A stretch of DNA of 64,000 nucleotides, taken from the NCBI GenBank assembly GCA_016271365.2, contig CM057454.1, positions 460,542,501 through 460,606,500 on the forward strand, in the 5' to 3' direction. The position numbers and the translations under genes are program-made. Source of the DNA: Neoceratodus forsteri (taxonomy: Eukaryota; Chordata; Ceratodontiformes; Ceratodontidae). Numbering within the stretch: position 1 is the stretch's first letter; each line of letters starts with the position of its first letter. Of the stretch, positions 1 through 12,068 are shown piece after piece. Below the pieces are notes generated by a model, which saw only the letters and a list, made by a program, of their open reading frames with translations, searched no databases and had not been told where the DNA came from.

Positions 1-757
1 ATTTTTCATTAATTCATACAGGGGGCTGCCTTCTGAGCAAAATCACAAATAAAATCTCTAGAATAGTTTACCATACCTAGAAACCATCTAAAGGTGGCCA
101 CGCTGGTAGGCAGTGGCAGACCTTTCAAATCTTGTATCTTCTTCCAGGTAGGGCTTCGGCCTTGGTCTGTTATCCTCAGGCCCAGAAAGAGTACCTCTTT
201 CTGACATAGCTGTGCTTTTGCGGGGTTACATTTGAGGCCTGTCCTCTAGGTGAGGGTCAGTAGTTCATCTAAAAGGTCCAGATGTTGTTCCTGTGTGGCT
301 GTGGCCAACAACAGGTCATCCACATACTGCAAGAGACACTGGGGTGTAGAGAAACCCTTAAGGGTGTCCATCATGTGTAAATGGAACAGGGAGGGGCTGT
401 TGTGGAACCCCTATGGTAGGCTGGTCCATGTGAACTGCCTGCCCTCAAAGGTGAAGGCAAACTTATATTTACTTTTGGGCCAATGGCAATGACCAGAAGC
501 CATTGAGATGTCCAGGGCACTAAACCATTGTTGGTCAGGGGTCAATAGTCATAGCTCATCTGGTGCTGATGCTACAGTTGGGGCACAACTAGGGGTGACT
601 TGGTTTAGTCTCCTGTAGTCAATAGTAAGTCTCCAGGTACCTGTGGGTTTTTCACAGGCCACCCTGGGGAATTTGCAGTGGAAACACATGTCCTGATTAC
701 ACCTTGCTTGAGAAGTGATTTAATTGTTTCCCTAAGAGAAGGCAAGGCTTCAGGTGC
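1..757 (-). pseudogene. pol: ERV-A pol: reverse transcriptase (broken, runs off window)
   Basis: Read on the minus strand this is a retroviral reverse transcriptase, which copies the viral RNA into DNA. Fingers and palm motifs appear in order: a WRLTIDYRRLNQ block near 600-650, the FSALDIS block with the first catalytic Asp near 510-530, a GFHNSPSLFH block near 380-410, and the catalytic YVDD box at 315-326, followed by FLGLRIT and the thumb-like WFLGMVNYS stretch. YVDD and the GFHNSP box are typical of class I/epsilon-like vertebrate retroviruses rather than LINEs. The frame is broken by stops (one just before GFHNSP) and frameshifts, so no functional enzyme is encoded. The 3' part of pol and everything after it lies outside the window. 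Family seen clearly; exact genus inferred. Confidence 0.9.
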
Positions 758-1190
758 AAAAGGGGTATTGCTGTTGCCTCTCATGTGCTGGGCCTGTCAC
801 TTCAATGACAGTGTGCATCCTGCCACAGTCATGCTTGTTGGTGGCAAATGCCTCCAGATGTCTTTGTAGGATGGGGAGGAGCTTTGGGAAAAGCTCATGG
901 TTCTTAAACAAATCTATGACATCGTACTTTTTGTTGTTCACAGAGAAAGTTGCAACCACATATGAGTCAGGGATCATGATGGTGCGATATTGTCCCTGAA
1001 TTTGTATCCACGTAACTTAGTTCTGTCTACCCCAGATATATTGGTCCTCCATCTGGTGGTCCAAGGTGATATGTCTGGGTGGTCATCATGTAATACAAAC
1101 ACAGCCACACATGTATCGAGTAGTACTGTCAGTAGGTGGCCCCCGACCTCAGCCTCAGTGCAGGACCTTCCATTTGTATCCAAGACTAGC
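758..1190 (-). pseudogene. pro: ERV-A protease and start of pol (decayed)
   Basis: Minus-strand reading directly upstream of the reverse transcriptase. At about 1,090-1,180 there is a VLLDTC stretch followed by VLH, which aligns with the DTG active-site loop of retroviral aspartic proteases; the Gly is Cys here, so the site is damaged. It is followed by GVDRTKLRGY-like flap or core sequence. From about 980 to 758 the frame carries a linker rich in charged and aromatic residues (VTGPAHERQQQYPF) that leads into the RT. Retroviral protease cleaves the Gag and Gag-Pol polyproteins. The order gag-pro-pol, all on one strand, supports the call. Confidence 0.7.
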
Positions 1191-3240
1191 TTGTTTACAA
1201 TATGGACTGGGGCCTGTAATTCTCAATCTGTACCAGTGGAAACATGGGGGAGCTCTTGAAAGAGATTCTGGGCCTGGTTCCTTTGAACCATCTCACCATG
1301 CTGCACTAATGCTATATAGGGAGCTGCTTCTGGGTTCAGGCCTGTAAGGGCCTGAGAGCCTGGACTTCTGGTATCTCCATGGCCTGTTGAGGCCTGTTCT
1401 CTCAGTTGTATTGCTGCAAGAGCCCGAACTGGGATGGCATCCATTTTGGAGCGTACTTGCCAGAAAAGATCTTGAAATTTCCGGTTTTCATCAGCTATTT
1501 TCCTATACGAGTGGCCTGATCTTTGTTGTTTACTCTTATTGTTTTTGTGGTGTTTCTTATTTTTGTGGTAGTTCCACTTCCCACCCTAGGATTGTTGTTG
1601 TCATTGGGCCTGCTGGGGGTGCTAGTTGTCTGTGGGGAGGGGCTGTTTCTCTTGGGCCTGCCCCTCCACCATGTAGTGTGTCATGGCCTCTGGGATGGCT
1701 TCCACAGCAGCTACTTTCTTGGAACCAGAGCCTGAATCATGGATGTAGAGTTGATAAACTCTCTCTGCTTTCTGAAGAATATCGGCAAACCTCTCTGTGG
1801 TGGGATAGGTGGTTGGCTTTACCTTCTCTCTTACTGCAGATATCATGTTCCTAAGGAACAGGGTCTTATATTCAATGAAGTCCACATCTGCGGCTCCTCC
1901 TGCAAGGTGCTTCCCTGCACGGTAGGCCATCCAGAGCCTCTAATCAAAAGTTGCTGTGCTTTCTTTCACATTCTGTTTCACAGGGTATGCAAGCATCATT
2001 CCTACTACACCTGGGTTGTGTGCAGAAATATGTTCAGATGCTACTTCGTCAAAGGTGGAGTGGCCATCCTGGCATACAACATCAGTGAGTTTTACCCACA
2101 TGCCAGGATCGATGGTCTGGCATAGGATCTAGACCTGGTAGTCTGCAGTGAGACTAAGCATTTCACATTTAGCACCCACCTTTTCCAAGTGGCAACTGAG
2201 GTTGTCAGACGGGCTCATCCGACCAATGCTGTCATCTATTTGCTGAACAGAGTAGGCCATTTGAAGGGGATTATTGGGACAATCAAGTGGAGTTAGATTG
2301 CCAGGGCTGCCTGAGCCACAGCCTCAGCTACAGTGTGTACCACTCCCTCCCGAGTAACAGCCTCCTGCAGCATCTAATATGCATTCAGAGGGTCTGTTTG
2401 CTTCTGTCAGGTAGGGTCACATTGCTTAAGGTGGCATCAGTCATTTTTTTTATCTCTTCCTTATCATCCACAGAATTAATGTCAATCGGTGGTGCTGTCG
2501 GGACTAAGCCTAGGCCTGCTCCCCCCCATCATGGGGGTCACCATGTTGGCATCACCCATGATATGCATCATGCCATCAATGATGTGGGGATATGGTGTCA
2601 TGTGACAGGGTCTGCCATGTTGTGGATGGTGGGGTGGGGAGGGGTGTCTGGGCCATAGTAGGGGTGTGACTGGGCATTGTACTGTGAGATGTCATCATCG
2701 GACTCCTCCCTTTCAGATAACATTGACAAGGCAGGGGCTACACCTCCCATTGCCTTGATGTGACCAGCCAACACCTCTCGCTGATGGTGCAGTTTCACCA
2801 TTTTAGATTCACATATTCATCATGATTCACATTTGCAACATTCTGATCCACTTCATCCTGCATCTGCTTCTGTAACACTCTATACACGGTGTTCAATTCG
2901 AGATTGTCCCTAGTAGCTTACCCTAAATCATTACATACCTGGTTTATCTCGTCCTGTCACTCTCCCAACTCCTCATGCACTTGTTCATTTGTACTACTTA
3001 ATAAGTCATTCATTTGCAAACCTTGACCCTTATCCTATCTCAAACTTTCACACCCTGCTTCAACATAAAAGTTCTGCTCACCTGCCTGAGCAGAATAATG
3101 CAAAGGGAATTCTTCACATTTCACAGAGTTTGAGCTCAGACTCCAAATCCTGCTCTCATCTCACACATTCAGTTTCCTACAACCCCATCTCCTGCTTAAG
3201 AGATAAGATTTGCAGTTCAAGGGTTTAAAACCTTGCTTCC
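1191..3240 (-). pseudogene. gag: ERV-A gag (coiled coil, linker, capsid-like; broken)
   Basis: Minus-strand gag, the virion structural polyprotein. The N-terminal part (about 3,240-2,800) is Glu/Gln-rich and likely coiled coil. Then comes a segment at 2,801-2,598 starting MVKLHHQREVLAG and ending in an acidic, Pro-rich stretch. A capsid-like helical region at 1,930-1,622 holds the 'FIEYKTLFLRNMI' stretch. Several stops and frameshifts separate these pieces. The same HQxEVLAG motif recurs in ERV-B near 45.5 kb, which ties the two gag regions together. No CCHC zinc knuckle could be read, so the nucleocapsid is either degraded or of a type without knuckles. Confidence 0.65.
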
Positions 3241-3481
3241 GAGGCTTTCAGAGCAGCATAAAGAGCTGCGACCAATAGCCCTTTAGCTTCTCACTTTCTG
3301 GCTATTTGTCTCGTCTCTGTGTACTGGGCTGAAAACCCCAGCACAGGGTATTCTGATTGACTTGCATCCAGCATGAAGTCAGCCCATCCTCCATGAGAGG
3401 TAAGGAAGTTTGAGACATAGAGTCTCAGTTCTGTGCAGATATTTGATACGGTGGCCATTGTGTGGGAGGGAACAAAAAAAT
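3241..3481 (-). other. ERV-A untranslated leader, first part
   Basis: Between the gag N-terminus and the CR1 insertion. No open frame of note. By position it is retroviral leader, which should resume beyond the CR1 insertions at about 13,051. Confidence 0.4.
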
Positions 3482-5026
3482 CAAACTGTGAAACATAGAA
3501 ACATAGAATTTGACGGGCAGATAAGGACCACTTGGCCAACCCAGTCTTCCATTTCCTACCTAATGGATAAGCTGCAGACCCTAGTTAACCAGCAGCCTAC
3601 TTTTCCTACCCCACCACCTAGAATTGTCTTATGACTATCCCATGCATGCATGCTTGAATTCCACTACTGTTTTTGATTCCACAACCTCCTCCAGAAGGCT
3701 GGTTCCATGCATCCACTACCCTCTCTGTGAAAAAATACTTCCTTACATTACCTCTGAGCCGCCCCTCTACCTTCAAATTCTGCTCCTTGTTCTTGCACAC
3801 CCTTTTTCTGAAATATGCTACCCTGTTGGACTTTGTTGATTCCCTTGAGGTACTTGAACGTTTCTGTCATGTCCCCTCCTCCTTTCCTCGAGGCTATACA
3901 TATTAAGCTCCTTAAGTCTCTCTTCATATGTTTTCCGTGCAGACCCTGCACCATTTTAGTTGCTCTCCTCTGGGCAGCTTCCATCCTGTCTATGTCTTTG
4001 CGAGATTGGGTCTCAGAACTTCACACAGTACTCCAGATGGAGTCTCACCAGCTGTCTGTACAGAGGGATAACAACTTCCTGTTTTCTACTGGTGATGCCC
4101 CTCCCTATGCATCCCAGTATCCCCCAGCCCTCCTTACTGCCCTCTCATTGCTTGCCCACCTTTAGGTAATCTGATATGACTATCCTGGTCCCTTTCCATT
4201 TTGTTGTTGTTAGTATCTCACCCCCTATTGTGTACTCTTTCCCCAGGGTTTTTGCTCCCAGGTGCATTCCTTGCACTTCCTAGCACTGAATCTAAGCTGC
4301 CATAGATTTGACCATCTCGCTTAACTTTGCCAAGTCCTTCTCATCCTTTCCACCCCTTGTGCATCAACTCTGTTGCAGATCTTTGTGTTGTCTGCAAAGA
4401 GACATACTTTCCTTCCAGTCCCTAGCAATGTTGCTTATAAAGACATTGAAGAGGACAGGTCCAATACTGAACCCTGCGGTACCACTAGTAACCCCCCTTC
4501 CTCAGAGTGGACTCTATTTACTATTGCTCTGTGTCCTATTCTCCAGCCCAATTTTTTACCCAGGTTATCATCTTGGGACCCACTCCCAGGTCGGCTAACT
4601 TGTGTCAAATGCCTGACAAAGTCTAGGTAGCCGTGTCCACAGCCCCTTCCTGATCTACTACTTTGGTCACCCAGTCAAAGAAATCTATTAGATTTGTCTG
4701 GCATGACCTTCCCACAGTGAATCCATGCTGCCTTGGGTCCTGTGCCCCTCTGGCCTCTAGGTATTCGACAATTCTTTCCTTCAGAAGTGATTCCATCATT
4801 TTCCCTATCACTGAGGTTAAACTAACAGGTCTGTAGTTTCCCTCTTCTACCCTGCTCCCACTTTTGTGAAGTGGAAACACATCTGCCCTCCTCCAGTCCT
4901 CAGGTACCACCCCATCCTCCCATAATTTCTTAAAGAAGGTAGTCAGTGGTGTCACTAGTTCTACCCTTAGTTCTTTTAGAATTTTGGGATGAATCCCATC
5001 AGGCCCCATTGCTTTGTTCCCCTTCA
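3482..5026 (-). mobile_element. CR1 LINE copy X, 3' half
   Basis: Minus strand. The 3' end is the AACATAGAAACATAGAATTTG tail block at 3,482-3,510. Reading 5' from there are the conserved 3' UTR, then the C-terminal domain (FTERVVDAWNQP-like, RRATKMVQG), then the RT palm. The catalytic FADD box is FADN at 4,387-4,398, so this copy cannot reverse transcribe. The sequence stops at 5,026 in the middle of the RT N-terminal motif KAMGPDGIHPKI and continues at 9,716. The interruption is a second CR1 (copy Y) of the same subfamily and orientation. Several frameshifts are present. Confidence 0.9.
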
Positions 5027-5162
5027 CAGAAACATAGAATTTGATGGCAGATAAGGACCACTTGGCCCACCTAGTCTGCCCATTTCCCTACCTAATGGAT
5101 AAGCTGCAGATCCTAGTTAACCAACAGCCTACTTCTTCCTACCCCCACCCCCTAGAATTGCC

Positions 5163-7873
5163 TTATGACAGTCCCAAGCATGCTTGAATTCCACCACTGT
5201 TTTTGACTCCACAACCTCCTCCGGAAGGCTGTTCCATGCATCCACTACCCTGTCTGTGAAAAAAATACTTCCTTAAATTACCTCTGAGCCACCCCCCATC
5301 TTCAAATTTGCCCCTTGTTCTTGCACACCCTTTTTTGAAAGATGCTACCTCTTGGACTTTGTTGATTCCTTGAGGTACTTGAAAGTTTCTATCATGTCCC
5401 CCTCTCCCTCCTTTCCTCGAGGCTATACATATTAAGCTCCTAGGTCTCTCTTCATATCTCTTCCAGTGCAGACCCTGCACCATTTAGTTGCTCCCCCTAG
5501 ACAGCTTCCATCCTGTCTATGTCTTTGCGGAGATTGGGTATCCAGAACTGCACGCAGTACTCCAGATGGGGTCTCACCAGCTGTCTGTACAGAGGGATAA
5601 TAACTTCCTGTTTTCTACTGGTGATGCCTCTCCCTATGAATCCCAGTATCCCCCCAGCCCTCCTTGCTGCCCTCTCACATTGCTTGCCCACCTTTAGATC
5701 ATCTGATATGACTACCCCCAGGTCCCTTTCCATTTTTGTTGTTGTTAGTATCTCACCCGCATTGTGTACTCTTCCCCTGGGTTTTTGTTTCCCAGGTGCA
5801 TTACCTCGCACTTCTTAGCATTGAATCTAAGCTGCCATACATTTGACCAATCCTCTAGCCTTGCCAAGTCTCTTCTCATCCTTTCCAACCCACCTTGTGC
5901 ATCAACTCTGTTCCAGATCTTTGTGTCATCTGCAAAGAGACATACTTTTCCTTCCAGTCCCTCTGCGATGTTGCTTATAAAGACATTGAAGAGGACCGGT
6001 CCTTATACTGAACCCTGTGGTACCCCACAAGTAACCCCCCTTTCCTCAGAGTGGACTCCATTTACTATTACTCTCTGTGTCCTATTCTCCAGCCAATTCT
6101 TTACCCAGGCTGTCATCTTGGGATGCACTCCCAGGCTGGCTAACTTGTATATTAATCTTTTGTGTGGGACTGTGTCAAATGCCTTGCTAAAGTCTAGGTA
6201 GGCCATGTCCATAGCCCCTCCCTGATCTACTACTTTGGTCACCCAGTCAAAGAAATCTATCAGATTCGTCTGGCATACCATCCTCCTGTGAATCCATGCT
6301 GCCTTGGGTCCTGTGCCCCTCTGGCTTCTAGGTACTCAACAATTCTTTCCTTCAGAAGTGATTCCATCATTTTCCCTGCCACTGAGGTTAAACTAACAGG
6401 TCTGTAGTTTCCTGCTTCTGCCTTGCTCCCACATTTGTGAAGCGGAATCACATCTGCCCTCCTCCAGTCCTCGGGTACCACCCCATCCTCCCATGATTTG
6501 TTAAAGAGGGTAGTCAATGGTGCCACTAGTTCTACGCTTAGTTCTTTTACAATTCTGGGATGAATCCCATCAGGCCCCATTGCTTTGTCCACCTTCAGTT
6601 TTAAGAGTTCTTTCAGAACCCTTTCTTCTGTAAATGGGCTGGTATCTACTTCTGTATCCGGAGTGTTTCTACTGTTTGTTTTAGGTACCTCCCCCTCTTC
6701 CTTTGTAAATACTGAGCAAAATATTTGTTTAGTATCTCTGCCTTTTCACAGTCATCCTCTGCCCACCTCCCTCACCTTTATTAAGCTTCACTATCCCTCC
6801 CTTGGTCTTCCTTTGCTCCTGATGTACCTATAAAGGTTTATCCCCTTCTTAACTATGTTGGCTATCTCTTCCTCGGTTTGGGCCTTTGCTGTTCTGACTG
6901 CCTTCCCAGCTTCCTTTTGCTTTAAGTAATACAGTTCTCTGTCCAGCTCCTTCTGTGATTCCTTGTACTTCCTGAATGCTTTCTTTTTCTCTTGAACCTT
7001 CACTGCCACTTCCTTTGAGAACCATAGTGGTTTCTTACATTGTTTCGCTTTGTTTATTTGCTTCATACACACAGGCTTGTTACCTCTGTGATGGCAGTTT
7101 TCATTATTCCCCATTGTTCTTCCACCCCTCCTTCCTGCCCATTTGCTAGTGCATTCCTTAGGCACTCACCCATTTTGTCAGAGTCAACCATCCTAAAGTC
7201 CAGTACTTTTGCTTTTGTATGGCTTGACTCTATTGCTGTGTTTATTGTGAACCATACTGTTTGATGGTCGCTAGTTCCCAGATGGCTGCCCACTTCTACA
7301 TCTGTAGATCTCTTCATCTCCATTCGAGAGAACCAGGTCTAAGATTGCTCCCTCTCGAGTGGGCTCCAATACTAGTTGTTTAAGGCATGCCCCCTGTAGG
7401 GCATCTAGAATAACCCCACTCTTCGAAGTGGCTGCTGCAACTGCACTCCAGTTAACATCTGGCATATTCAGATCTCCCATCAGCAGTATCTCCCCTTTTT
7501 CTACCATTCTAAGTATACTTTCTATCATTTCCTTGTCCATTTCTTCCCCCTAAGAAAGGGTTCTGTATACAACCCCTGTACAGACTGTGGTGCCATTGCC
7601 TGTCTCCAAATTTACCCACAGTGCTTCTTCTCTTCTCTGTTTTCCCTTTTGTTCTGTTGCTTTGATTCTTTCCCTTATGTAAAGAGCTACTCCTCCTCCT
7701 CTTTTACCCTCCCTGTCCCTCCTGTAGATAGTGTATCCTCGTATGTTTACGTCCCAGTCATGGTTTTGTGTGTACCATGTTTCTGTGACTGCCATGATAT
7801 CCAGATATTCCTCCTTCATCAAGGCCACTAATTCAGGAAGCTTGTTACTCAGACTATGGGCATTGGTACTCAT
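5163..7873 (-). pseudogene. CR1 copy Y ORF2: endonuclease-reverse transcriptase (few breaks)
   Basis: ORF2 makes the endonuclease and reverse transcriptase that nick the target and copy LINE RNA. From the N-terminus: an APE-type endonuclease at 7,873-7,063 (STNAHSLSNKL, AVTETW, GGGVALYIRE, GDLNMPDVNW, TSDHQTV); a Lys-rich linker at 7,165-6,800; RT fingers KAMGPDGIHPRI near 6,590; the YRPVSLTS block near 6,400; FDTVPHKRLI near 6,180; the catalytic FADD at 5,925-5,936, intact; and the CR1 C-terminal domain [10 protein letters not shown] near 5,545. TSDH and GDLN are endonuclease catalytic motifs. Several single-base frameshifts split the reading (near 7,550, 7,320, 6,790, 6,270 and 5,900). Copy Y looks younger than its neighbours. 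Confidence 0.9.
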
Positions 7874-8016
7874 TGCTCTTCATTTTTTGATGGCTTTACC
7901 TTCTGTTGCAGCATCCCCCACTGACCTTTCTACCTCGGTCTTTTTCTCATTTAGTACCCTGTTTTGTAGGGAGAGGCTGGGATTTTCCTGCTGCTTATCA
8001 GTGCCTCCCCCCTTGA

Positions 8017-8975
8017 CTAGTTTAAAAGCTTGCCAATGAAGCATTTAAACCAATTGCTCAAAAGACTTGTTCCCTTCCTGGATAGATGCAGACCATCCTG
8101 CAAGTATAGGCTGGTGTCCCTCCAGGTGGAACCCCAGTCCCCAATGAATCCAAACCCCTGTGCTCCACACCATTTTTTCAACCATTCATTAAACTGCATG
8201 GTGCAAAGTACCGTCACCTCACTCATGTCATTGATAGGCAGCACCTCTGAGAAGGATACTGTGTGTGCTACTTGTCTTAGGCCCCTCCCCAATTCTACAA
8301 AGTCCTCCTGCAGTGCTCTGCTGTCATGATGAGCCAAGTCATTTGTCCCTAGGTGGCAATGACATCCAGCTCAGACTCCCATGCAGCTGTTCTTGTGATT
8401 CTAAGGATGCCCTTACTGTCCCTCCAAGCCATGGCAACAGGCAGGCACCTTACTTCAGTTTTCCCTGCTCCCCCCAGTTCTATCTCCCTAATAATTGAGT
8501 CCCCCACCAGGAACTGCTTTCTTTCATTGTGGTGTCCTCTGCCTCCTTCCTGTGGGCATCCCTTGTGACAGTTGTCCTCAGCCTCCTTAGTCTCCTCTAT
8601 GGGTTCATCCATAGGGGAGCTATGCTCCTCCAGAATGGTGTATGGATTGTGGAGTGAAACTACTGACTGGGTGTGCCTCTTTTCCACCATCCTCACCCTC
8701 CCTGAGCCCACTGTGGTCCACCTGCTGTGCTTTCATCACAACCTCTGAAGTAGTGGTGGTGGCTCTGGAGCTCCCTGGATGGGGGAGGTTCCCTTCCTAC
8801 CGTCTAGTGTGGCCTGGGGGAAGGTTCCCTTACTACTGTCCAGTGTGGCCTGAAGACGGGCAACTTCCTCCCTCAGGGCTGAGAGTTGTTTGCAAATAGG
8901 GCAGCATCTCAGCCTCCAGAAAAACTCCCGGAAGACTGCTGCCCCGCAGCCATTACATTGCACTACTCCCCACAT
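8017..8975 (-). pseudogene. CR1 copy Y ORF1: zinc-finger / coiled coil / SGNH esterase protein
   Basis: ORF1 of CR1 is an RNA-binding accessory protein. The N-terminus (8,975-8,740) has a Cys-rich finger (VVQCNGCGAAVF ... LRCCPIC) followed by a leucine-rich coiled coil (LSALREEVARLQATL). A GDSL/SGNH esterase domain follows: block I is FLVGDSIIREIE with GDS at 8,498-8,506, intact. The GTND block (about 8,340-8,370) is hit by a frameshift. The C-terminal block with the DGLHLSRKG motif near 8,080 carries the catalytic Asp-His pair. SGNH domains in CR1-type ORF1 are established (the esterase of CR1/L2 clade elements). Length about 320 aa is usual. Two or three frameshifts make it a pseudogene. 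Confidence 0.85.
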
Positions 8976-9715
8976 GTTTATCTACTTTTTTTTTGTTTTG
9001 TTGTGTGTTTGCATGTGTGATTGGTTTGTTATATAGAAATATATATATTATACAATGTGTATGCTTATACTGTCAGTGCAGTGTGCTAGAGAGGATATGA
9101 CAGTGATATGCACCTTGCACTCTTGAGGAATGATGTCAGAACCCCAGGTATAAAGGAATTATTTCCAGGGGTGGGTGGGGTGAGGGTGGGAAGGGGTTGG
9201 GCCTAAACTGTGCCCTCACAAAACAATCAGCTAAGAGCTCTGACCCACATGTGATGGTGCCTTCCTGTCAGCAAGATGCCCTACACAACAATTTGACAGA
9301 GAAAATACCCTGCTAATCAAACAGAGAAAAATCCAGACATCCAAGTCAGACACAGGTAATCCTCCCCAGCCCCAAAACAGCCTGGTGGTTTGTGCTCTGA
9401 AAGCAGTCAGCCCCAAAATAAGTCAGCTGTGCTTTAAACTCTTCCTGCACTGAAAATCTTAAGAATTGTAACAAACGTAAAGCTAGATCCACCTCCCTCT
9501 GTTGCTTGAAAGACTGTCTGTTCCTGATAATTCTAAGTTCCTTATTTCACCTTTCAGTTAGAAGTGGCCTCCACCTGCAGAATATCTGCTACAAAGCAAA
9601 GACAATTGTAAGGTTCACCTCCCTCTGTTGTGAGCACAACTCGTTTTCTTGCAAATCCTATGTTCAGTATTGCAGCTTCCAGCCAGAGGTAGTATCAGTT
9701 GAAGAATATTAGCTG
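8976..9715 (-). promoter_or_regulatory. CR1 copy Y 5' UTR / internal promoter region
   Basis: About 740 bp upstream of ORF1 on the minus strand. It holds no open frame and aligns base for base with 12,069-13,050 of copy X apart from indels, the largest being about 230 bp present only in X near 12,505-12,735. By analogy with other LINEs it should carry the internal promoter; I see an AT-rich ATATATATA run near 9,040 but no certain promoter motif. Confidence 0.55.
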
Positions 9716-9721
9716 TTCAGT

Positions 9722-11045
9722 TTGAAGAGTTCTTTCAGAACCCTTTCTTCTGTAAATGGGCTGGTATCAAGTTCTGTATCCAGAGTGTTTCTGTTGTTTG
9801 GTTTAGGTACTTACCCCTCTTCATTTGTAAATACTGAGCAAAAATATTTGTTTGGTATCTCTGCCTTTTCACAGTCACCCTCTGCCCACCCTCCCTCCCC
9901 TTTATTAAGCCCTCACTATCCCTCCCTTGGTCTTCCCTCGCTCCTGATGTACCTATAAAAGGTTTTATCTCCTTCTTAACTGAGTTGGCTTATCTCTTCC
10001 TCGGTTTGGGCCTTTGCTGTTCTGACTGCCTACCCAGCTTCCTTTGCTTTAACTAATACAATTCTCTGTCCTGCTCCTTCTGTGATTCCTTGTACTTCCT
10101 GAATGCTTTTTTTCTTGAACCTTCACTGCCACCTCATTTGAGAACCATCGTGGTTTCTTACATCATTTTGTTTTATTTATTTGCTTCACACAAAGGCTTG
10201 TTACCTCTGTGATGGCAGTTTTTATTATTCCCCATTGTTCTTCCACCCCTCTTTCCTGCCCATTTGCTAGTGCATTCCTGAGGCACTCACCCATTTTGGC
10301 AGAGTCAGCCCTCCTGAACTCCAGTACTTTTGCCTTTGTATGGCTTGACTCTACAGCTGTGTTTATTGTGAACCATACTGTTCAATGGTCACTAGTTCCC
10401 ATGTGGCTACCCACTTCTACATCTGTGATCCTCTCTCCATCTCCATTTGAGAGAACCAGGTCTAAGATTGCTCCCTCTTGAGTGGGTTCCAATACTAGTT
10501 GTCTAAGGCATGCCCCCTGTAGGGCATCTAGAATAACCCCACTCTTAGAAGTGGCTGCTGCAACTGCACTCCAGTTAACATCTGGCATATTCAGATCACC
10601 CATCAGCAAAAGCTCCCCTTTTTCTGCCATTCTAAGTATACTTTCTATCATTTCCTTATTGATTTCCTCCCCCTGAAAGGGGGGTCTGTATACAACCCCT
10701 GTGCGGATTGTGGTGCCATTGCCTGTCTCCAAGTTGACCCACAGTGCTTCTTCTCCTCCCTGTTTACCCTTTTGTTCTGTTGCTTTGATTCCTTCCCTTA
10801 TGTAGAGAGCTACTCCTCCTCCTCTTTTTACCCTCCCTGTCCCTCATGTAGATAGTGTATCCTGGTATGTTTATATCCCAGTCATGGTTCTGTGTGTACC
10901 ATGTTTCTGTGACTGCCATGATATCCAAATGTTCCTCCTCCATCAAGGCCACTAATTCAGGAAGCTTGTTACCCAGACTACAGGCATTGGTACTCATTGC
11001 TCTCCATTTTTTGATGGCTTTACCTTTTGTAACAGCATTTCCCAC
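9722..11045 (-). pseudogene. CR1 copy X ORF2, endonuclease and linker part
   Basis: Minus strand. It is the N-terminal half of ORF2 whose C-terminal half is at 3,482-5,026. The APE-type endonuclease occupies about 11,000-10,382: STNACSLGNKL, AVTETWYTQNHDW, then the VYRPPFQGEE stretch, GDLNMPDVNW and the MGTSDH catalytic motif at about 10,385. The Lys-rich linker to the RT follows down to about 9,760. Frameshifts lie near 10,760 and 10,380. Insertion of copy Y separated it from its RT domain. Confidence 0.85.
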
Positions 11046-11154
11046 TGTCCTTGCTACCTTGGTCTTTTTCTCATTTAGTACCCTCTTTTGTAGGGGGAGG
11101 CTGGGAATTTCTTGCTGCTTATCAGTGCCTCCCCCTTGACTAGTTTAAAAGCTT

Positions 11155-12068
11155 GCCAATGAAGCATTTAAACTGATTTCCTAAAAGGCTTGTTCCCCTT
11201 CCTGGACAGATGCAGACAACCCTGTCAGTATAGGCTTGTGTCCCTCCAGGTGGAACCCCAGTCCCCGATGAAGCCAAATCCCTGTGCTCCACTCCATTTC
11301 TTCAACCATTCATTAAACTGCATGGTACAATGTACCCTCACCTCTCCCATGCCATACACAGGATAGCACCTCTGAGAAGGATACTGTGTGTGCTACTTGT
11401 CTTAGGCCCCTCCCCAACTCTACAAAGTCCTCCTGCAGTGCTCTACTGTCATGATGAGTCAAGTCATTTGTCCCTAGGTGGACAAGGACATCCAGCTCAG
11501 ACTCCCGTGCAGCTGTTCTCGTGATCCTAAGGATGTGCTTCCTGTCCCTCCAAGCCATGGCACCAGGCAGGCACCTTACTTCAGTTTTCCCTGCTCCCCC
11601 AAGTTCTATCCCCCTAATAATTGAGTTCTCCACCAGGAGCTGCTTCCTTTCCCTGTGGTGTCCTCTGCCTCCTTCCTGTGGGCCTCCCTTGTGACAGTTG
11701 TCTGCAACCTCCTTAGTCTCCTCTGTGGGTGCATCCATAGAGGAACTATGGTCCCCCAGAATGGTGTATGGATTATGGAGTGGACCAACTGACTGGGTGT
11801 GCCTCTGTTCCACCACCCTCACCCTCCCTGAGCCCACTGTGGTCCAACTGCTGTGCTTTCTTCACAACCTCTGAGGTAGTGGTGGTAGCTCTGGTGCTCC
11901 CTGGATGAGGGATGTTCCCTTACTACTGTCCAGTGTGGCCTGAAGATGAGCAACTTCCTCCCTCAGAGCAGAGAGTTGTCTGCAAATAGGGCAGCATCTC
12001 AGCCTCCAGAAAGACTCCCAGAAGACTGCTGCCCCACAGCCATTACATTTCACTACTCCCACATGTCT
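11155..12068 (-). pseudogene. CR1 copy X ORF1: finger / coiled coil / SGNH esterase
   Basis: Same protein as at 8,017-8,975. The N-terminal finger and coiled coil are at 12,068-11,862 (VVKCNGCGAAVF, CCPICRQLSALREEV). The esterase is readable without interruption from 11,837 to 11,340, including the VLVHLGTNDLTHHD block that is broken in copy Y. The nucleophile block reads VENS instead of VGDS (near 11,620), so the catalytic glycine and aspartate context is lost. The C-terminal block ends near 11,155. The two copies have therefore decayed in complementary places. Confidence 0.85.

Larger units (their letters stand above)
5027..9715 (-). mobile_element. CR1 LINE copy Y, essentially full length, nested inside copy X
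   Basis: Minus strand, about 4.69 kb. It contains, from the 5' side, a 5' UTR (9,715-8,976), ORF1, ORF2 and the 3' UTR ending in the AACATAGAATTTG tail block at about 5,030. It lies exactly where copy X is interrupted: X ends in ...CCTTCA at 5,026 and resumes with TTCAGTTT at 9,716. The shared TTCA (5,023-5,026 and 9,716-9,719) is consistent with a 4-bp target-site duplication. This arrangement explains why a 3'-truncated-looking CR1 follows a full one. CR1 elements copy themselves by target-primed reverse transcription. Confidence 0.9.

Noticed and set aside
1387..1854. 155-codon plus-strand open frame
   Set aside because: It is antisense to ERV-A gag and hydrophobic by composition; the minus-strand reading fits capsid-like sequence.
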